Shown: positions 1-9,903 of the stretch, piece by piece
Position numbering within the stretch: the stretch's first letter is position 1
Layout of the letters: every line of letters starts with the position of its first letter
Origin: Nitzschia sp. DOCU1
Taxonomy: Eukaryota > Bacillariophyta > Bacillariophyceae > Bacillariales > Bacillariaceae
Assembly (NCBI GenBank): GCA_951394045.1
Contig: OX595990.1
Span: 310,001 to 374,000, forward strand
DNA length: 64,000 nucleotides
Reading direction: 5' to 3'
Made by a program: the position numbers and the translations under genes
The notes under the pieces: generated by a model
Seen by the model: only the letters and a program-made list of their open reading frames with translations
Told to the model about the DNA's origin: nothing
Databases searched by the model: none

Positions 1-1487
1 GGCCTGTCATGGGCGATGCCTTGGAGGGTCAACTCGCTAGTGGAACCGACGTGGGGTTGCTAGGCATTGAATTTGCCACCAAACGACGCAATCGTGTCAA
101 TGGGCGCCTGTCTGTTGTGGAACAGGACAAGCTAGTCTTTCAAGTCGATCAATCCTTTGGCAACTGTCCACAATACATTCAACCTCGACAGTGGTGGTCG
201 GTGGGCCCAAAGGAAACAGAGACGAATCCGAGCAGTGACGAGCAAGCTTGTCGACGCCCCACGCAGCTCACTCTTGAACAAATTCAAATGATCGCTCATG
301 CCGATACCATTTTTGTGGCCACTGGATATCGAGGAGCCGGCAACGATGTTCGATATGGCAATGATGCTTCTCATCGTGGGGGACCTGCTGGCTTTGTGAT
401 TGTCCAAGATGCACGCACCTTGGTATTGCCCGATTTTGCCGGCAACAACATGATGAATACCTTGGGCAATTTACACATGGATCCTCGCATGGGAATTACC
501 TTGGTGGATTTTGAACAGGGCAGACTAATACAATTATCGGGTCGGGGGCATGTCGACATGGATGCCACCCGAGCTGCCAAGGTGTATCCGGGAGCGATGA
601 GGCTGATTACTTTTGAGATCGAACACGTCAATGTCGTGGATCATTTGCCCATTCGGTGGTCGTCTTCGGAACAAGAACGACCACTGCAAATTGTTTCCAT
701 TGTGCAAGAATCCCTAGACGTCAAGTCCTTCTATCTGCGGCCCTTGCCTCAAGATAAACGCCCACTATGGGCGTTTCAGGCGGGTCAACATTTGCCCATT
801 CGATTAGAATTTGGTAGCGGGCAGGTGTCGAGGACGTATTCCTTGTCGGGCAGCAATGCAGAGGACTACTACCGCATATCGGTCAAGCGTCAAGAGCTAG
901 GGACGGCTTCGCGGATCTTGCATGATACTATCAAGGAAGGAGACGTCATTGAGGTTCAACGTCCGGCAGGAGACTTTGTTCTGGCCAAACCCCAGCCCGT
1001 TGTTGGAGACGAAACGAATGTTATGCAAGCTACAAATGCCAAGGAACGAACTACGTTGGTGCTATTGAGTTCTGGTATTGGGTTAACTCCACTCTTGTCG
1101 ATGCTTCATCAAGTGGTAACGAATGACTTAAACGACAGCCATGGGTACCGCCGCGTCCTTTGGATCCATGGGGCTCGAGATGGAGAGCATCATGCTTTGC
1201 ACGGTGAAGTCCAAGCGCTTCAAGCAAAGGCGAAACACGTACAATTGGATATACATGTTCGATACTCGCGTCCTACCAAAAATGATGATGCGTCGCTATC
1301 TTTTGACGACTATTGCAAAGGAAGAATTGACGCGGCGCTATTGAAAGCACTCTTGCCCCACAAGGAAGAACGCGTCAACCAAACCAACTACTACTTGTGC
1401 GGACCCGGAGCTTTTATGACCAGTATGGAAGATCATCTCGAGGGCTTGGGTGTTGATTCGAGCCAGATTCATGTAGAATCGTTTTGA
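1..1487 (+). CDS. FMN/FAD flavoprotein oxidoreductase, PNPOx-like plus ferredoxin-reductase-like (5' partial)
   Basis: The frame is open from the window edge to a TGA at 1485-1487, so the gene starts outside the window. The N-terminal half resembles the pyridoxamine-5'-phosphate-oxidase-like split-barrel FMN domain, with the stretch around LPDFAGNNMMNTLGNL and a following DPRMGITLVDF (about residues 140-170 of the visible part). The C-terminal half is a ferredoxin-NADP reductase fold: RTYSLSGS is the FAD-binding RxYS motif, SSGIGLTPLLSML the NAD(P)-binding loop, and YYLCGPGAFM the nucleotide-binding CGP motif near the end. The protein stops soon after the reductase module, with no 2Fe-2S Cys cluster in the visible tail. 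Proteins of this two-module type are annotated as FAD-binding/PNPOx-family oxidoreductases; the substrate is unknown. The first in-frame ATG (position 9) lies inside a conserved domain and is unlikely to be the true start. Confidence 0.8.
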   Translation, partial: PVMGDALEGQLASGTDVGLLGIEFATKRRNRVNGRLSVVEQDKLVFQVDQSFGNCPQYIQPRQWWSVGPKETETNPSSDEQACRRPTQLTLEQIQMIAHADTIFVATGYRGAGNDVRYGNDASHRGGPAGFVIVQDARTLVLPDFAGNNMMNTLGNLHMDPRMGITLVDFEQGRLIQLSGRGHVDMDATRAAKVYPGAMRLITFEIEHVNVVDHLPIRWSSSEQERPLQIVSIVQESLDVKSFYLRPLPQDKRPLWAFQAGQHLPIRLEFGSGQVSRTYSLSGSNAEDYYRISVKRQELGTASRILHDTIKEGDVIEVQRPAGDFVLAKPQPVVGDETNVMQATNAKERTTLVLLSSGIGLTPLLSMLHQVVTNDLNDSHGYRRVLWIHGARDGEHHALHGEVQALQAKAKHVQLDIHVRYSRPTKNDDASLSFDDYCKGRIDAALLKALLPHKEERVNQTNYYLCGPGAFMTSMEDHLEGLGVDSSQIHVESF

Positions 1488-2162
1488 GATTCTTCCCGCG
1501 TCGACAGGAGAAGGAATTGAGTCAGCGTTGATATTCCCATGTCGCTTGTAGTATTTCCCAAGAAAGAGGCTAGATACACAGTTCCATAATAGCATGCACA
1601 GCATCACTTCGCATTCGTTCAGTTGTCCTGGATCTTGACTATGACGCGCCGGATAGCATGGGAACACGTAATCGCAAGAATAGGAATTCGGTAAATAGGC
1701 GAACGTCGGAGTAGTACAGCGTTAACGTATCGCCGACTCGCTGTTCGACCCGGCGCACTGAAAGTGCGCCAGGTGATGCATCGAATGATGCAACGGCATT
1801 GGAATCCAAGGACCAGCAATCTGTCCATTCGCCTTTCCACTGACAAGTCAATAATAGGACTAAGAAATCGATCCTTTTCGCTCGTCAAAGTACTACATGG
1901 TGCTGGATATTACGTCATATGCGGCGCTGCTTTTACCATCATGCTAGTAAAGGCAATCGTAGGAGTACTCGTGGCTAATTCCAACAATGACGATAGAGAG
2001 AAAAGAAAAGCTAGGATCAAAATTGTGTCTATTTGGTTTATTCTTGAGCCGTGTTCGGCTCTAGTTGGTCTATATATCTACGTGTATTCTAGTTCTGTGC
2101 TGTTGTTGTTTTACCAAAACCAGCATTCTTGGCCGTTGTTGTTGAAGAGGTGCTGTTACCGT
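1488..2162. other. Intergenic region
   Basis: Downstream of the oxidoreductase and of the convergent small gene. Reading frames here (for example 1764-2240 +) have no recognisable domain and overlap duplicated non-coding sequence. The part after about 1978 is the 3' flank of the duplicated unit described separately. Confidence 0.5.
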
Positions 2163-2603
2163 TTAAGGAGCTTGACGACCTTCATTCGAAGTAGCGTTGC
2201 CTGTTACGCGTTCGGTCAACAACTCGCGCAACGCAAGTGACAACAAGAATATCTGAATGATGAGTTCTTCGCTGTTAATAAAATGATCGGGCAAGTAGTC
2301 AGCTGTGATGACAAACAGTCTTCCGATGACAGCCACGAGTCTCATAAAGCTCCTCGACGGGCTAAAAAGGCCAGTAAAGTCCAATGCAACATGTGCCATG
2401 GTTGAGCACAACTCCGCCTCCACCATGGGATCCAACGGATCTGCAGATACATTCAGTTCACTACTACTGCGAGATTTTTGTCCAGCATTCACTACTCGTC
2501 GCGGTCGAGCATTGAATGCATTTCGGTGTCCAAAGCCGTGCGATAGTGAGCCCAACGAGATGAAGCCGAGGAAGATTAAAGTGTAGGGAATTGTCGCTTT
2601 CAT
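2163..2603 (-). CDS. Small secretory/plastid-targeted protein, tandem paralogue 1 (unknown function)
   Basis: A 146-residue single-exon frame with ATG at 2603. Residues 1-23 form a hydrophobic signal peptide ending around SLSHG, followed by F and an Arg/Ala/Ser-rich segment (residues 24-50). This is the arrangement of a diatom bipartite plastid pre-sequence with Phe at +1 (inference). The mature part has a conserved block with HVALDFTGLFSPSRSF and a hydrophobic helix around IIQIFLLSLALREL (about residues 112-128). The neighbour at 3445-3867 is almost identical over this block. Conservation with divergence in the N-terminal linker and flanks argues for a real gene. I do not recognise the family. 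Confidence 0.7.
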   Translation of the reverse strand: MKATIPYTLIFLGFISLGSLSHGFGHRNAFNARPRRVVNAGQKSRSSSELNVSADPLDPMVEAELCSTMAHVALDFTGLFSPSRSFMRLVAVIGRLFVITADYLPDHFINSEELIIQIFLLSLALRELLTERVTGNATSNEGRQAP

Positions 2604-3444
2604 TGTTGTTCGTCCATGAGTTGGTTTTACTTTGATGGTTTTGGCAAGTTTTGAATTATGTGATGGGCGATGACGAAGGAAGCGAAGGCGTGAGTGATGA
2701 CGTCCTCGTCCCCGTGAGCGAGTGTAATCGCAATGTTGGAATTCAGTCCGTAGTCGCAGGAGCCTACTGCAAGTTTCAAGAAACTGCTGGCCTTGCCTAC
2801 ATGCGGAATTGATTTCAGTGAAAGGGGTAGAGCATCACTTCGTGCGTGGTCAAACACTACATAGTGTGGTTGATGCGATCGACGTGACGCGCTCTATACT
2901 TGTTATCTGTAGCTACTGTAGGGCTGTATGGAAACTGCTCTAGTAGAAGTAGACGAGGGTCCTATCTCTAGAAGAGGATCGTCGGAGTAGGCCAGGAGGG
3001 GTCTTGCATTACGAGTCCCGCATGACGCATCGTGGTCCAAAAGAATCGCGTCGAATTTCTTTCCACCGCGACGACGACTCCTCTCTCATCATCGCCCTCC
3101 GTCCAACCAGCCTATCAAAACAGGCGAACCTCGGAGTATTGCGTGTACGTCGCGGACTTCACTGCGACCGGTTGATGCAAAGCCAGTCATGCAAAAGAGG
3201 GTTGGAAACACTCCGAGAATGAAGAGTAGCTACTGTTAGTTGCAGCTTTTATGCAGCAATCTTTGTATGTGTGTGGCAGGCACTATGATAATTCCGATAT
3301 AGAGAAACAAACTATGATCAAAATGTTGTCTATTTGCGGTTCTAATCTTGAGCCTTCGCGGGCTCTAGCTCTAAGTATCTAGGTGTATTATATTGGTCAA
3401 CCGTCGGTCGTTGTTGTCGAGCTGGTGCTAGTAGTACCCGCCGA

Positions 3445-3867
3445 TTAAGGAGCTTGACGGCTTTCATTCGATGCAGCGTTGCCTTTTAAGCGTTCGGTCA
3501 CCAACTCGCGCAACGCAAGTGACAACAAGAAGATCTGTATGATGAGCTCTTCGGTGTGGATAGATTGATCGGGCAGGTAGTCGGCTGAAATGGCAAACAG
3601 TCTTCCGATGACAGCCACGAGTCTCATAAAGCTCCTCGACGGGCTAAAAAGGCCAGTAAAGTCCAATGCAACATGTGCCATTGTTTGGCACAACTCCGCC
3701 TCCATCAGGGGATCCAACGGCTCTGCAGATACATTCAGTTCACTAGGTTTTCGTCCATTCACTCGCGGTAGTGGATGGAATGCAGCTCGGTGCACAAAGC
3801 CGTGCGATATTGAGCCCAACGAGATGAAGCTGAAGATTAATGCGTAGAGAATTGCCGATTTCATCAT
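3445..3867 (-). CDS. Small secretory/plastid-targeted protein, tandem paralogue 2 (unknown function)
   Basis: A 140-residue single-exon frame with ATG at 3867 and a second in-frame ATG just after it. Its layout matches the copy at 2163-2603: hydrophobic signal peptide ending at SISHG, then F and a short basic linker, then the conserved HVALDFTGLFSPSRSF block, a YLPDQ segment and a C-terminal hydrophobic helix. It ends with the same QAP tripeptide. The linker is six residues shorter, mostly from loss of an Arg/Ser stretch. Differences elsewhere are conservative (V/I, F/I, H/Q), as expected under purifying selection. Plastid localisation is inferred only from the pre-sequence shape. Confidence 0.7.
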   Translation of the reverse strand: MMKSAILYALIFSFISLGSISHGFVHRAAFHPLPRVNGRKPSELNVSAEPLDPLMEAELCQTMAHVALDFTGLFSPSRSFMRLVAVIGRLFAISADYLPDQSIHTEELIIQIFLLSLALRELVTERLKGNAASNESRQAP

Positions 3868-5701
3868 TGTTGTTCGAGAAGCTTTTGCTTTGATGGTTTT
3901 GGAAAGTTTGAGATTATGATGGATAGATCACGATTGGAGAAACGAGAGCGACCCGAAGTGATGGGTCGTAACGGTCGAGGACTTGTTGTAACACGACCGT
4001 GACGTCGTCAAACAGAATCGGTCGATTCATCGCCGATAGAAATGCCGTCCTTTGATTCTTGTCGATGGCGCAGTTGGCCAAACAGCGGACAGTACTGCAT
4101 TTCCACCTTGTCGTTGAGGACGGGAAGGGGCGACGTGTATTAACATTTTTAATCGTTCCAACATCCCAAGGCGGGAAAGCAAGGACTCCGATCGGCTCAT
4201 GCAAGAAAGTGTGCGCTGGCTGAGAAATATCAGGCCGACAGGCTCGTCGGAGTACGATAACACATCTTGTTTGATTTTATGTGTGTTGGCATGCTCTCAA
4301 AGGCGCGCTGGTTGGAATTGTTATGGCCCAACAGGCTCGTCGGAGTACCACAACTAGTTTTCTCTAAATACTTTATTATTTTCTGGTATGAAGTGTTCGA
4401 GAATGTATAATATAACCCCCCCATCGAAACCACAATATAACGTACGGAACCAGGTTTCAGCCAACACCACTTTCCTTCCTTCTCTTCTTCATCAAGACTA
4501 CGAGACAAGGCGCAAGGCTCGCGAAGTCGGGCTTGATCAGACGGATTCTGCCGTATTTCTAGCATCTTCATTTCGCCAACACGGACAGGGTACCACTTCC
4601 TTCTTTTTCACGACCGCAAGGGCCATCGACGGCCCAAATTCGTTGCTAGGTTGTGTCACTAAAGTAGTCGTAGTGCACCTGGTAAAAAAAAAGTGGACGG
4701 CAACATCATAAGAGGGGGTCAGAAAGGCAATGGAGTGTGGGTGCGCCCAAAAGAACGCTGTCCATGACTCTCGCTGACGTTTTGTGATCTGGCCCCAGAT
4801 ATTGCATCTCCTCCTATCCGAGGGGCGATTCAGTCGCAGCTCCTGTTAGTGATGGTGGTCGTCGTTTCTGACTACCTATTGGCTAATCGACCTGCATTGT
4901 ACGAGCATGGGCCTTTCTCTTATAAAAACATCTTTTGTTTCTTCAATAGTCCCTATCTGTGGTTCTATGGCCTTCTGGAGTGAAGCCCGATCTCTATTTA
5001 ACCTTGATAAAGTGCTGCCGGATCTATATTTAACCTTGACAAAAATTGGTCCAAGAAATGTTCGTATGTCAGAACCTAAGGAACTGGAAAGTATTATTGC
5101 CGAGACAGTCCGTGAGCGTCAAACTTCTCACTTCAATGTGCTCAGTCAGCCAGATATAAGATCTGTCTTGCGGTGTTCTTTGATTCTGATGCATTCTCTT
5201 TATTCCATTGAATCCGTTACGGAGTTTGTGAGAACTACAATGCGCCATCACATCTTGCAGCACAGTTTATTGGTTTTTACAAAAATGTCTATGACTTGAT
5301 GTTAAACAACCAAGTCCCCAAAGGATTTAATTGCACCCTAGGGCTTAAACGGAATTAGGAACAATGCACAATGTGCATCTTTAAAACAGAAGAATCCTGA
5401 TGACGCACATTTTTCTTAAAATTCTTGACACCACCAAGTTGAATAATGCAAACCTAATCCCGTTGCCCAAAATGTCTTCAAAGACTACGGAGTGCTTCAA
5501 CTTCAAGAACCAAATCCCCAATGGAATGAGTGGCATCACTGGCGGGCGTACGAAGCTTTCAGGTATTAAAGAAGCTTGGTCATAAAACTTAACCGAAGGT
5601 CGGGACGCTTTATGCCTGCCAATCCCGCACGCAGATAGCGACAGTCCTCGCTCCACATTTTCTCAAGAGGCAAAACGGTGCCGCCATTTCTGGCGCCGAT
5701 A
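3868..5701. other. Long intergenic region with possible degenerate coding remnant
   Basis: No gene can be supported. A 17-base block, CAGGCTCGTCGGAGTAC, occurs twice (about 4239 and 4329). Between about 5110 and 5360 (+ strand) a frame interrupted by one stop reads like protein (for example APSHLAAQFIGFYKNVYDL), and a weakly similar KNQIPNG motif recurs near 5505. This may be a decayed gene or mobile-element fragment; I cannot name it. Confidence 0.35.
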
Positions 5702-7425
5702 ATGGAAGAGAATCCCGTTGGAGATAGAGTGAACAATTATGATGTTCGTATCCGACTATCATCATCGCTAGACCGACCAGTGATGGAGGATTTGGCGGCT
5801 AAAACAACAGGAGCAAACCCCCGAGGGGGAATGAGGAGCCGAGATCCTAGTGTTGGCAGCTATGACGAGGAGAAAAGACAAGGATTTCAGCATCAAATTG
5901 GGATGGATGGCCCGTCGCCGACAGAAAGGATCAATGCGATGACTCCAGAGGAACGCATTCTTGGTCTTTATGACGTACATTGTGTCTCTGAGATAATCCA
6001 AGAAATGCCGGGCTTTGTCGCAAAAAAAATGGACGAGCTGGAGATTGCATTGAAAAGCAGGCAAACACCCTTGCCTCCGTCCAGTGGAAGAAAGATGCCT
6101 GCCTTAGATCATTCTACAGTTTTCAAAAGTCCGTACGAGCAAGCGAAAGAAAAGTACCCTGAGTATGCCGCCGACACTATGAAACTACGCTTTTTGCGAT
6201 CTGAACGATTCGACATAGCCAAGGCTGCCGAGCGGTGGGCGAGGTACAATGAAGTCAAGCAAGTGTTTTTCGGTGATGAAGCATTGGGTAGGGATCTCAG
6301 TGTGAAAGACTTGAACGAAAACGATCGACAATACGTCAAGAGCGGCTATGTTCAAGTTCTATCCCAACGGGATCCGAAGGGAAGAGCGGTGGTAATGCTA
6401 TTGGGGAAGATGAGTGCTGAATCGCCTCTAGAAACAACGGTGAGCTGAAACATTGAGAGGAGATGTCGAGGGCACGTAAAGCGAAAACAACACTGACAAT
6501 TTTATAACTCTTCATCTTAGCTTCGAATCCTATTTTTGTTTTGTGACGCCTTGTCGGCTCGAGACGAGGTCATCCAAAAGAGTGGGGTAGTCCTGGTCTA
6601 CTACGCCATTGGGCAAAAACGGTTCTCCAGCGACGAACTGTTGAAATGGTTGGATCTTGGTTCAGCTTTACCGATTCGTATCGAAGCGGCCCACGCCTGC
6701 TATGACGATCCATCCTTAGCACCCATGTTCGAGATCGCTAGCAACCTGATGTCCTCGAATTGCCTTGTGAGATTCCGATCGCACTTTGGAAACGACGACG
6801 AGTGCAAGTCAATTCTCAAGACATTTGGAATAACAATACAAAAGGAGCATTTCCCTCTAAAATCCGATGGAAGTACCCGACTTCACCACCTGCGAACTTT
6901 TTTGTTTGAAATTGGCGATGAAGAGCTTCTTCCTTTGAAGGGCGAGGACGATGCTGCAACAATAAGTTCGGCCCGAAGCTCCTCAGGGGCTTTGTCAAGT
7001 ATCGCAAGTGAGACGACGGCGGTGGCGGCTCTTTCTGAAGCGACTCAGCCTGGTCCGGACGATATCATAATGGGAAGGGGGCGCCGAGGCCAGAAATCGA
7101 ACGGAAACAGGCGTTATCACCAACTGTTGAGGATGTACCGTGCCAAGTATGAATCAGCGAATAACTTCGAGAAGACTCTGGTGGCGGAGCTTGTCTTGAA
7201 GTTGTTGAGAGAGGGCGGACATCGATTTCTCAGGCCGCGCGCTGGAGGAAGCACTTGGATAGAAGTTCCGGACGAAGTCGCTCGCGAGAAGATCAGGTAA
7301 GCTCTCGGATCACGGATTTTGCCTTACGTGATGCCTTGTAATATGCAAGTCAATGATTGCTAATCGACTTTGATATTTGCAGCCACGCCTTTCGAAATTT
7401 GCGAGAGACCGAGCCCAACGGGTAG
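5702..7425 (+). CDS. DUF6824-type (GRG...GN domain) protein with CRAL-TRIO-like N-terminal region
   Basis: Three exons: 5702-6439, 6521-7296 and 7383-7425, with introns GTGAGC...CTTAG and GTAAGC...TGCAG; 518 residues. ATG 5702 is used because the open frame upstream begins with GTG only. The middle region (FLRSERFDIAKAAERWARY, then GYVQVLSQRDPKGRAVV, about residues 150-235) resembles the CRAL-TRIO N-terminal/lipid-binding region of a diatom-expanded family. The C-terminus has the diatom GRG domain: DDIIMGRGRRG, NGNRRYHQLL, a GGHRFL block, WIEV and HAFRNLR. The last exon supplies only 13 residues but completes that motif. This domain is usually noted as a possible DNA-binding or regulatory module in diatoms; function here is unproven. 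A convergent paralogue ends 26 bp downstream. Confidence 0.8.
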
Positions 7426-7451
7426 CGGCATTTTTATGTTAAAATGCGTGG

Positions 7452-8862
7452 TCACACTTTTTTGCCGCACATCAGTCTCAGATTCCGGAATCCATGTGCG
7501 ATTCTCGAGCGGATCATTCTTTCATCTGCCTCGACCCAGAGAGCGTTCTCGTCTTTGCTAAGTGGTAACAAGAACCTGCAGCCCAAGGCCTTCATTTCTC
7601 TATGAAGGACTTTGACAATAGCAGACTTTGCGTGCCGTGGCATTTCTTCGTAAGCCGTGCTGTATTCCAGTAAAAGCTTTTCGAGCTTTCGATTGCCCGC
7701 TGATCGAACACCCTTTTGACCGCGCCCGAAAAGAATATCATTCGGCAGTACGTCAGTTATGACTGACGTATTAGGTGGAATTACAGGTTGCGTGCCCTCC
7801 TGGTCGCCGCTTTCTTCGAGGGTTTGCAGCCATCTAAGGTGATTCTGACATTCCAGCTTCCCCTCCTGGTCTAGCGGCAAAACGTGTCTTGGGATCCCGA
7901 AGGTCGACAAAATGAAAACGCATTCAAGAAAGCTTCCAAAATGGCATTGATAGCGACCTAAATCACGTAGAGACATGACTTTGCTGGCAACTTTGACACC
8001 TTCATGAAGTGCCGGACTGTCATGGCAGCTGTGGATAGCCACCACCCTTGCCGGCCACGTCTCCAAACTAGTAACAAACGATCGGGTACGATTAAGATTC
8101 ACAATCTGTCTTTGTCCGACTCCACAGTATATCACAACTATTCCATTGCGCGCAATTTCCTCGTCCTGGGTCGCGATGAGAGTGCACAGGAACAACATTT
8201 TGACCTGGCAGAGTCCAGTTAGATCCGCATCGATAAAAGGAGTACGTGCAGCGGTACGATTTCAAAAGACAGCTAGTCCAGAACAAAAACAGAACATACC
8301 TGCCCCTCAACTGGAAAATGCACCTGCTTCTCTCCGTGGACCCATATAATCGCTCTCCCACGACAATCACGCTGATCCAAAAGCTGGATGTACCCTTCTT
8401 TAAAGTGCTGACGCTCCTCCTTCGTCAAATCATCTAGGCCAAGCTCTTTCCCGAGCTTTCCCCGACCAAACAAGTCTCTTTTGGCGTCAAAATGGCGTGC
8501 AAGTCGGACGGCAGCTTTCTGGGGCGAGAACGACTCAGCTCGTAGGCACCTAAGGCCAACCGAGTCGACAAGGCTAGGGTTCTGCCGTAAGGCTTCCAGA
8601 TAAGCTTCCCTGTTGTAATCTGGGAGATTGTCCATTTCCTCGCCCATCGACTTGATCTTTTCAGCTAGCCATTCTTCGTCTCCTTCATCGCTAAAGCCAC
8701 ACCGTGAAGATCATGAAGCGCCTCACAGCGTTCGTCACAAGTGAGCTTATTGAGCCTCTCCCTTGACGTTTCGATCCTCTTCATTTGTCGACTGGGAAGA
8801 AGAACCGATGCCTCTGCTCCATTTGCGACGCCCTGACTATCGAATACGTTTTGCAGGATCAT
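7452..8862 (-). CDS. DUF6824-type paralogue, interrupted by a one-base frameshift
   Basis: Exon 8862-8300 and exon 8204-7452 with a GTATGT...CCAG intron at 8205-8299, in the same place as intron 1 of the paralogue at 5702-7425. The second intron of that paralogue is absent here. ATG at 8862. The first exon changes frame between about 8655 and 8690: one frame reads LHDLHGVALAMK and runs into TAG, while the next frame back gives EEWLAEKIKSM. Aligned to the paralogue, these join without a gap if exactly one base is missing. The remaining coding length (1316 nt) is one short of a multiple of three. The C-terminal domain is intact (NDILFGRGQKG, AGNRKLEKLL, CRFL, LWVEAD, HGFRNLR). Either a sequencing/assembly deletion or a very young pseudogene. 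Confidence 0.75.
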
Positions 8863-9903
8863 GCCAGTTCGTTTTGCTGGTTATATACAAGACGGATTGC
8901 TTTGCTTTGAGAATATGAGCACTAGCAAATGATGGTAGAGAGCTCTGTATGACACATGATCGATGGCAAAATACGATTACATGGTAGTCACCGTCCTGCA
9001 GAAGAACAGTAATGAGGCAAATTCAAATGCGGGACTGTTGACGATTGTGTCCGTCATGACTGCTACGCAGGATACCAATTGTTCGCCACCTTTGCGTACG
9101 CCTTCAAGCAGTTTTCACTGCATTCTGCATGCAGGTTCTGACCGAAGTCGAACGAGTCCGCGCGCAGCTTTTTGCTTACAACCTTTTGCTTTCTTCTTCC
9201 CGACCACGCGTCTGGCTGCTAATATTGCTGCTACGCACGGTGCTACTACTCATAAAGGTTAATTTGTACCTCTACTAGAAGAATGGTAGAGGGCATTGGG
9301 AACGAGGGACGCAGCAAGCAGTTTCCCGCGTACCTTCTCACGGGTATCTTTCAACTGCATCCATTCAAGAAAATCGTGGGCATGGCTTCCTTTGATGACT
9401 GGTTTGTCAAGTCAAGGCCACGGGCTGATAGATGCTGAGTGCAGGTGAACAAGTCCTCGGGTTCTGAAGGGTTTGAGACGCACGGGCGGACAGTATCTCT
9501 GCAGTTTGCGTGGCCTGGCAGTGCCCACGTGGGTGCTTGTGCGGCGGTGCAGAAGTGCTAGATGTCTTATGAGAAATGATGCAACTTCTTCGGGCTTCTT
9601 TCCCACTATCAACATGATATGATACTCGATTCCTTACTCAGTTGAGATGAATCACCACCATGTGCGTGATGTGAGTTTCCAAGACGCAATGTTGGATGAA
9701 ATGCAATTCGAATTGCTCTTCACGGATTCGCCTTCAACAGAAATCAACGATGGCTTCGGGAGGAAGAAGAAAGCCTCGCAGATCGAATACACCATTATGT
9801 AAATGTTTCGGCGACGTTGTTGCATTCCACGAGCATTCTTCCCCTTTTGCAAATCCGGAACTGCGCCTTTGCAAAAGTGACATGACCAGCAAAGTTGGCG
9901 ATG
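8863..9903. other. Intergenic region
   Basis: Lies between the start of the DUF6824 paralogue (minus) and the stop of the minus-strand alpha/beta-hydrolase gene. Short frames occur on both strands (for example 8963-9262 +) but lack domains, a consistent signal peptide or paralogue support. I see no RNA gene or clear element. Confidence 0.5.

Larger units (their letters stand above)
1978..3912. repeat. Tandem segmental duplication (about 1.3 kb offset) containing two small paralogous genes
   Basis: The minus-strand genes at 2163-2603 and 3445-3867 lie in duplicated surroundings. The 3' flanks (about 1978-2160 and 3288-3440) share diverged blocks such as GATCAAAAT...TGTCTATTTG and CTTGAGCC followed by a GGCTCTAG block. 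The 5' flanks share GATGGTTTTGG followed by an AAGTTTGA-like block near 2634 and 3893. Coding parts are more alike than flanks, indicating selection on the protein. The stretch 2661-3287 between the units has no gene I can support. Confidence 0.75.

Noticed and set aside
1764..2240. 158-codon plus-strand frame
   Set aside because: It overlaps the duplicated minus-strand gene and its flank, has no domain, and its region is not conserved as coding in the paralogous copy.
8665..8862. A separate small gene made only of the first frame of the DUF6824 paralogue
   Set aside because: The frame is the 5' part of the frameshifted gene; alignment to the paralogue continues gap-free in the next frame.
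8963..9262. Plus-strand frame of 99 codons
   Set aside because: Has an ATG but low-complexity Ala/Thr/Ser composition and no similarity to anything nearby.
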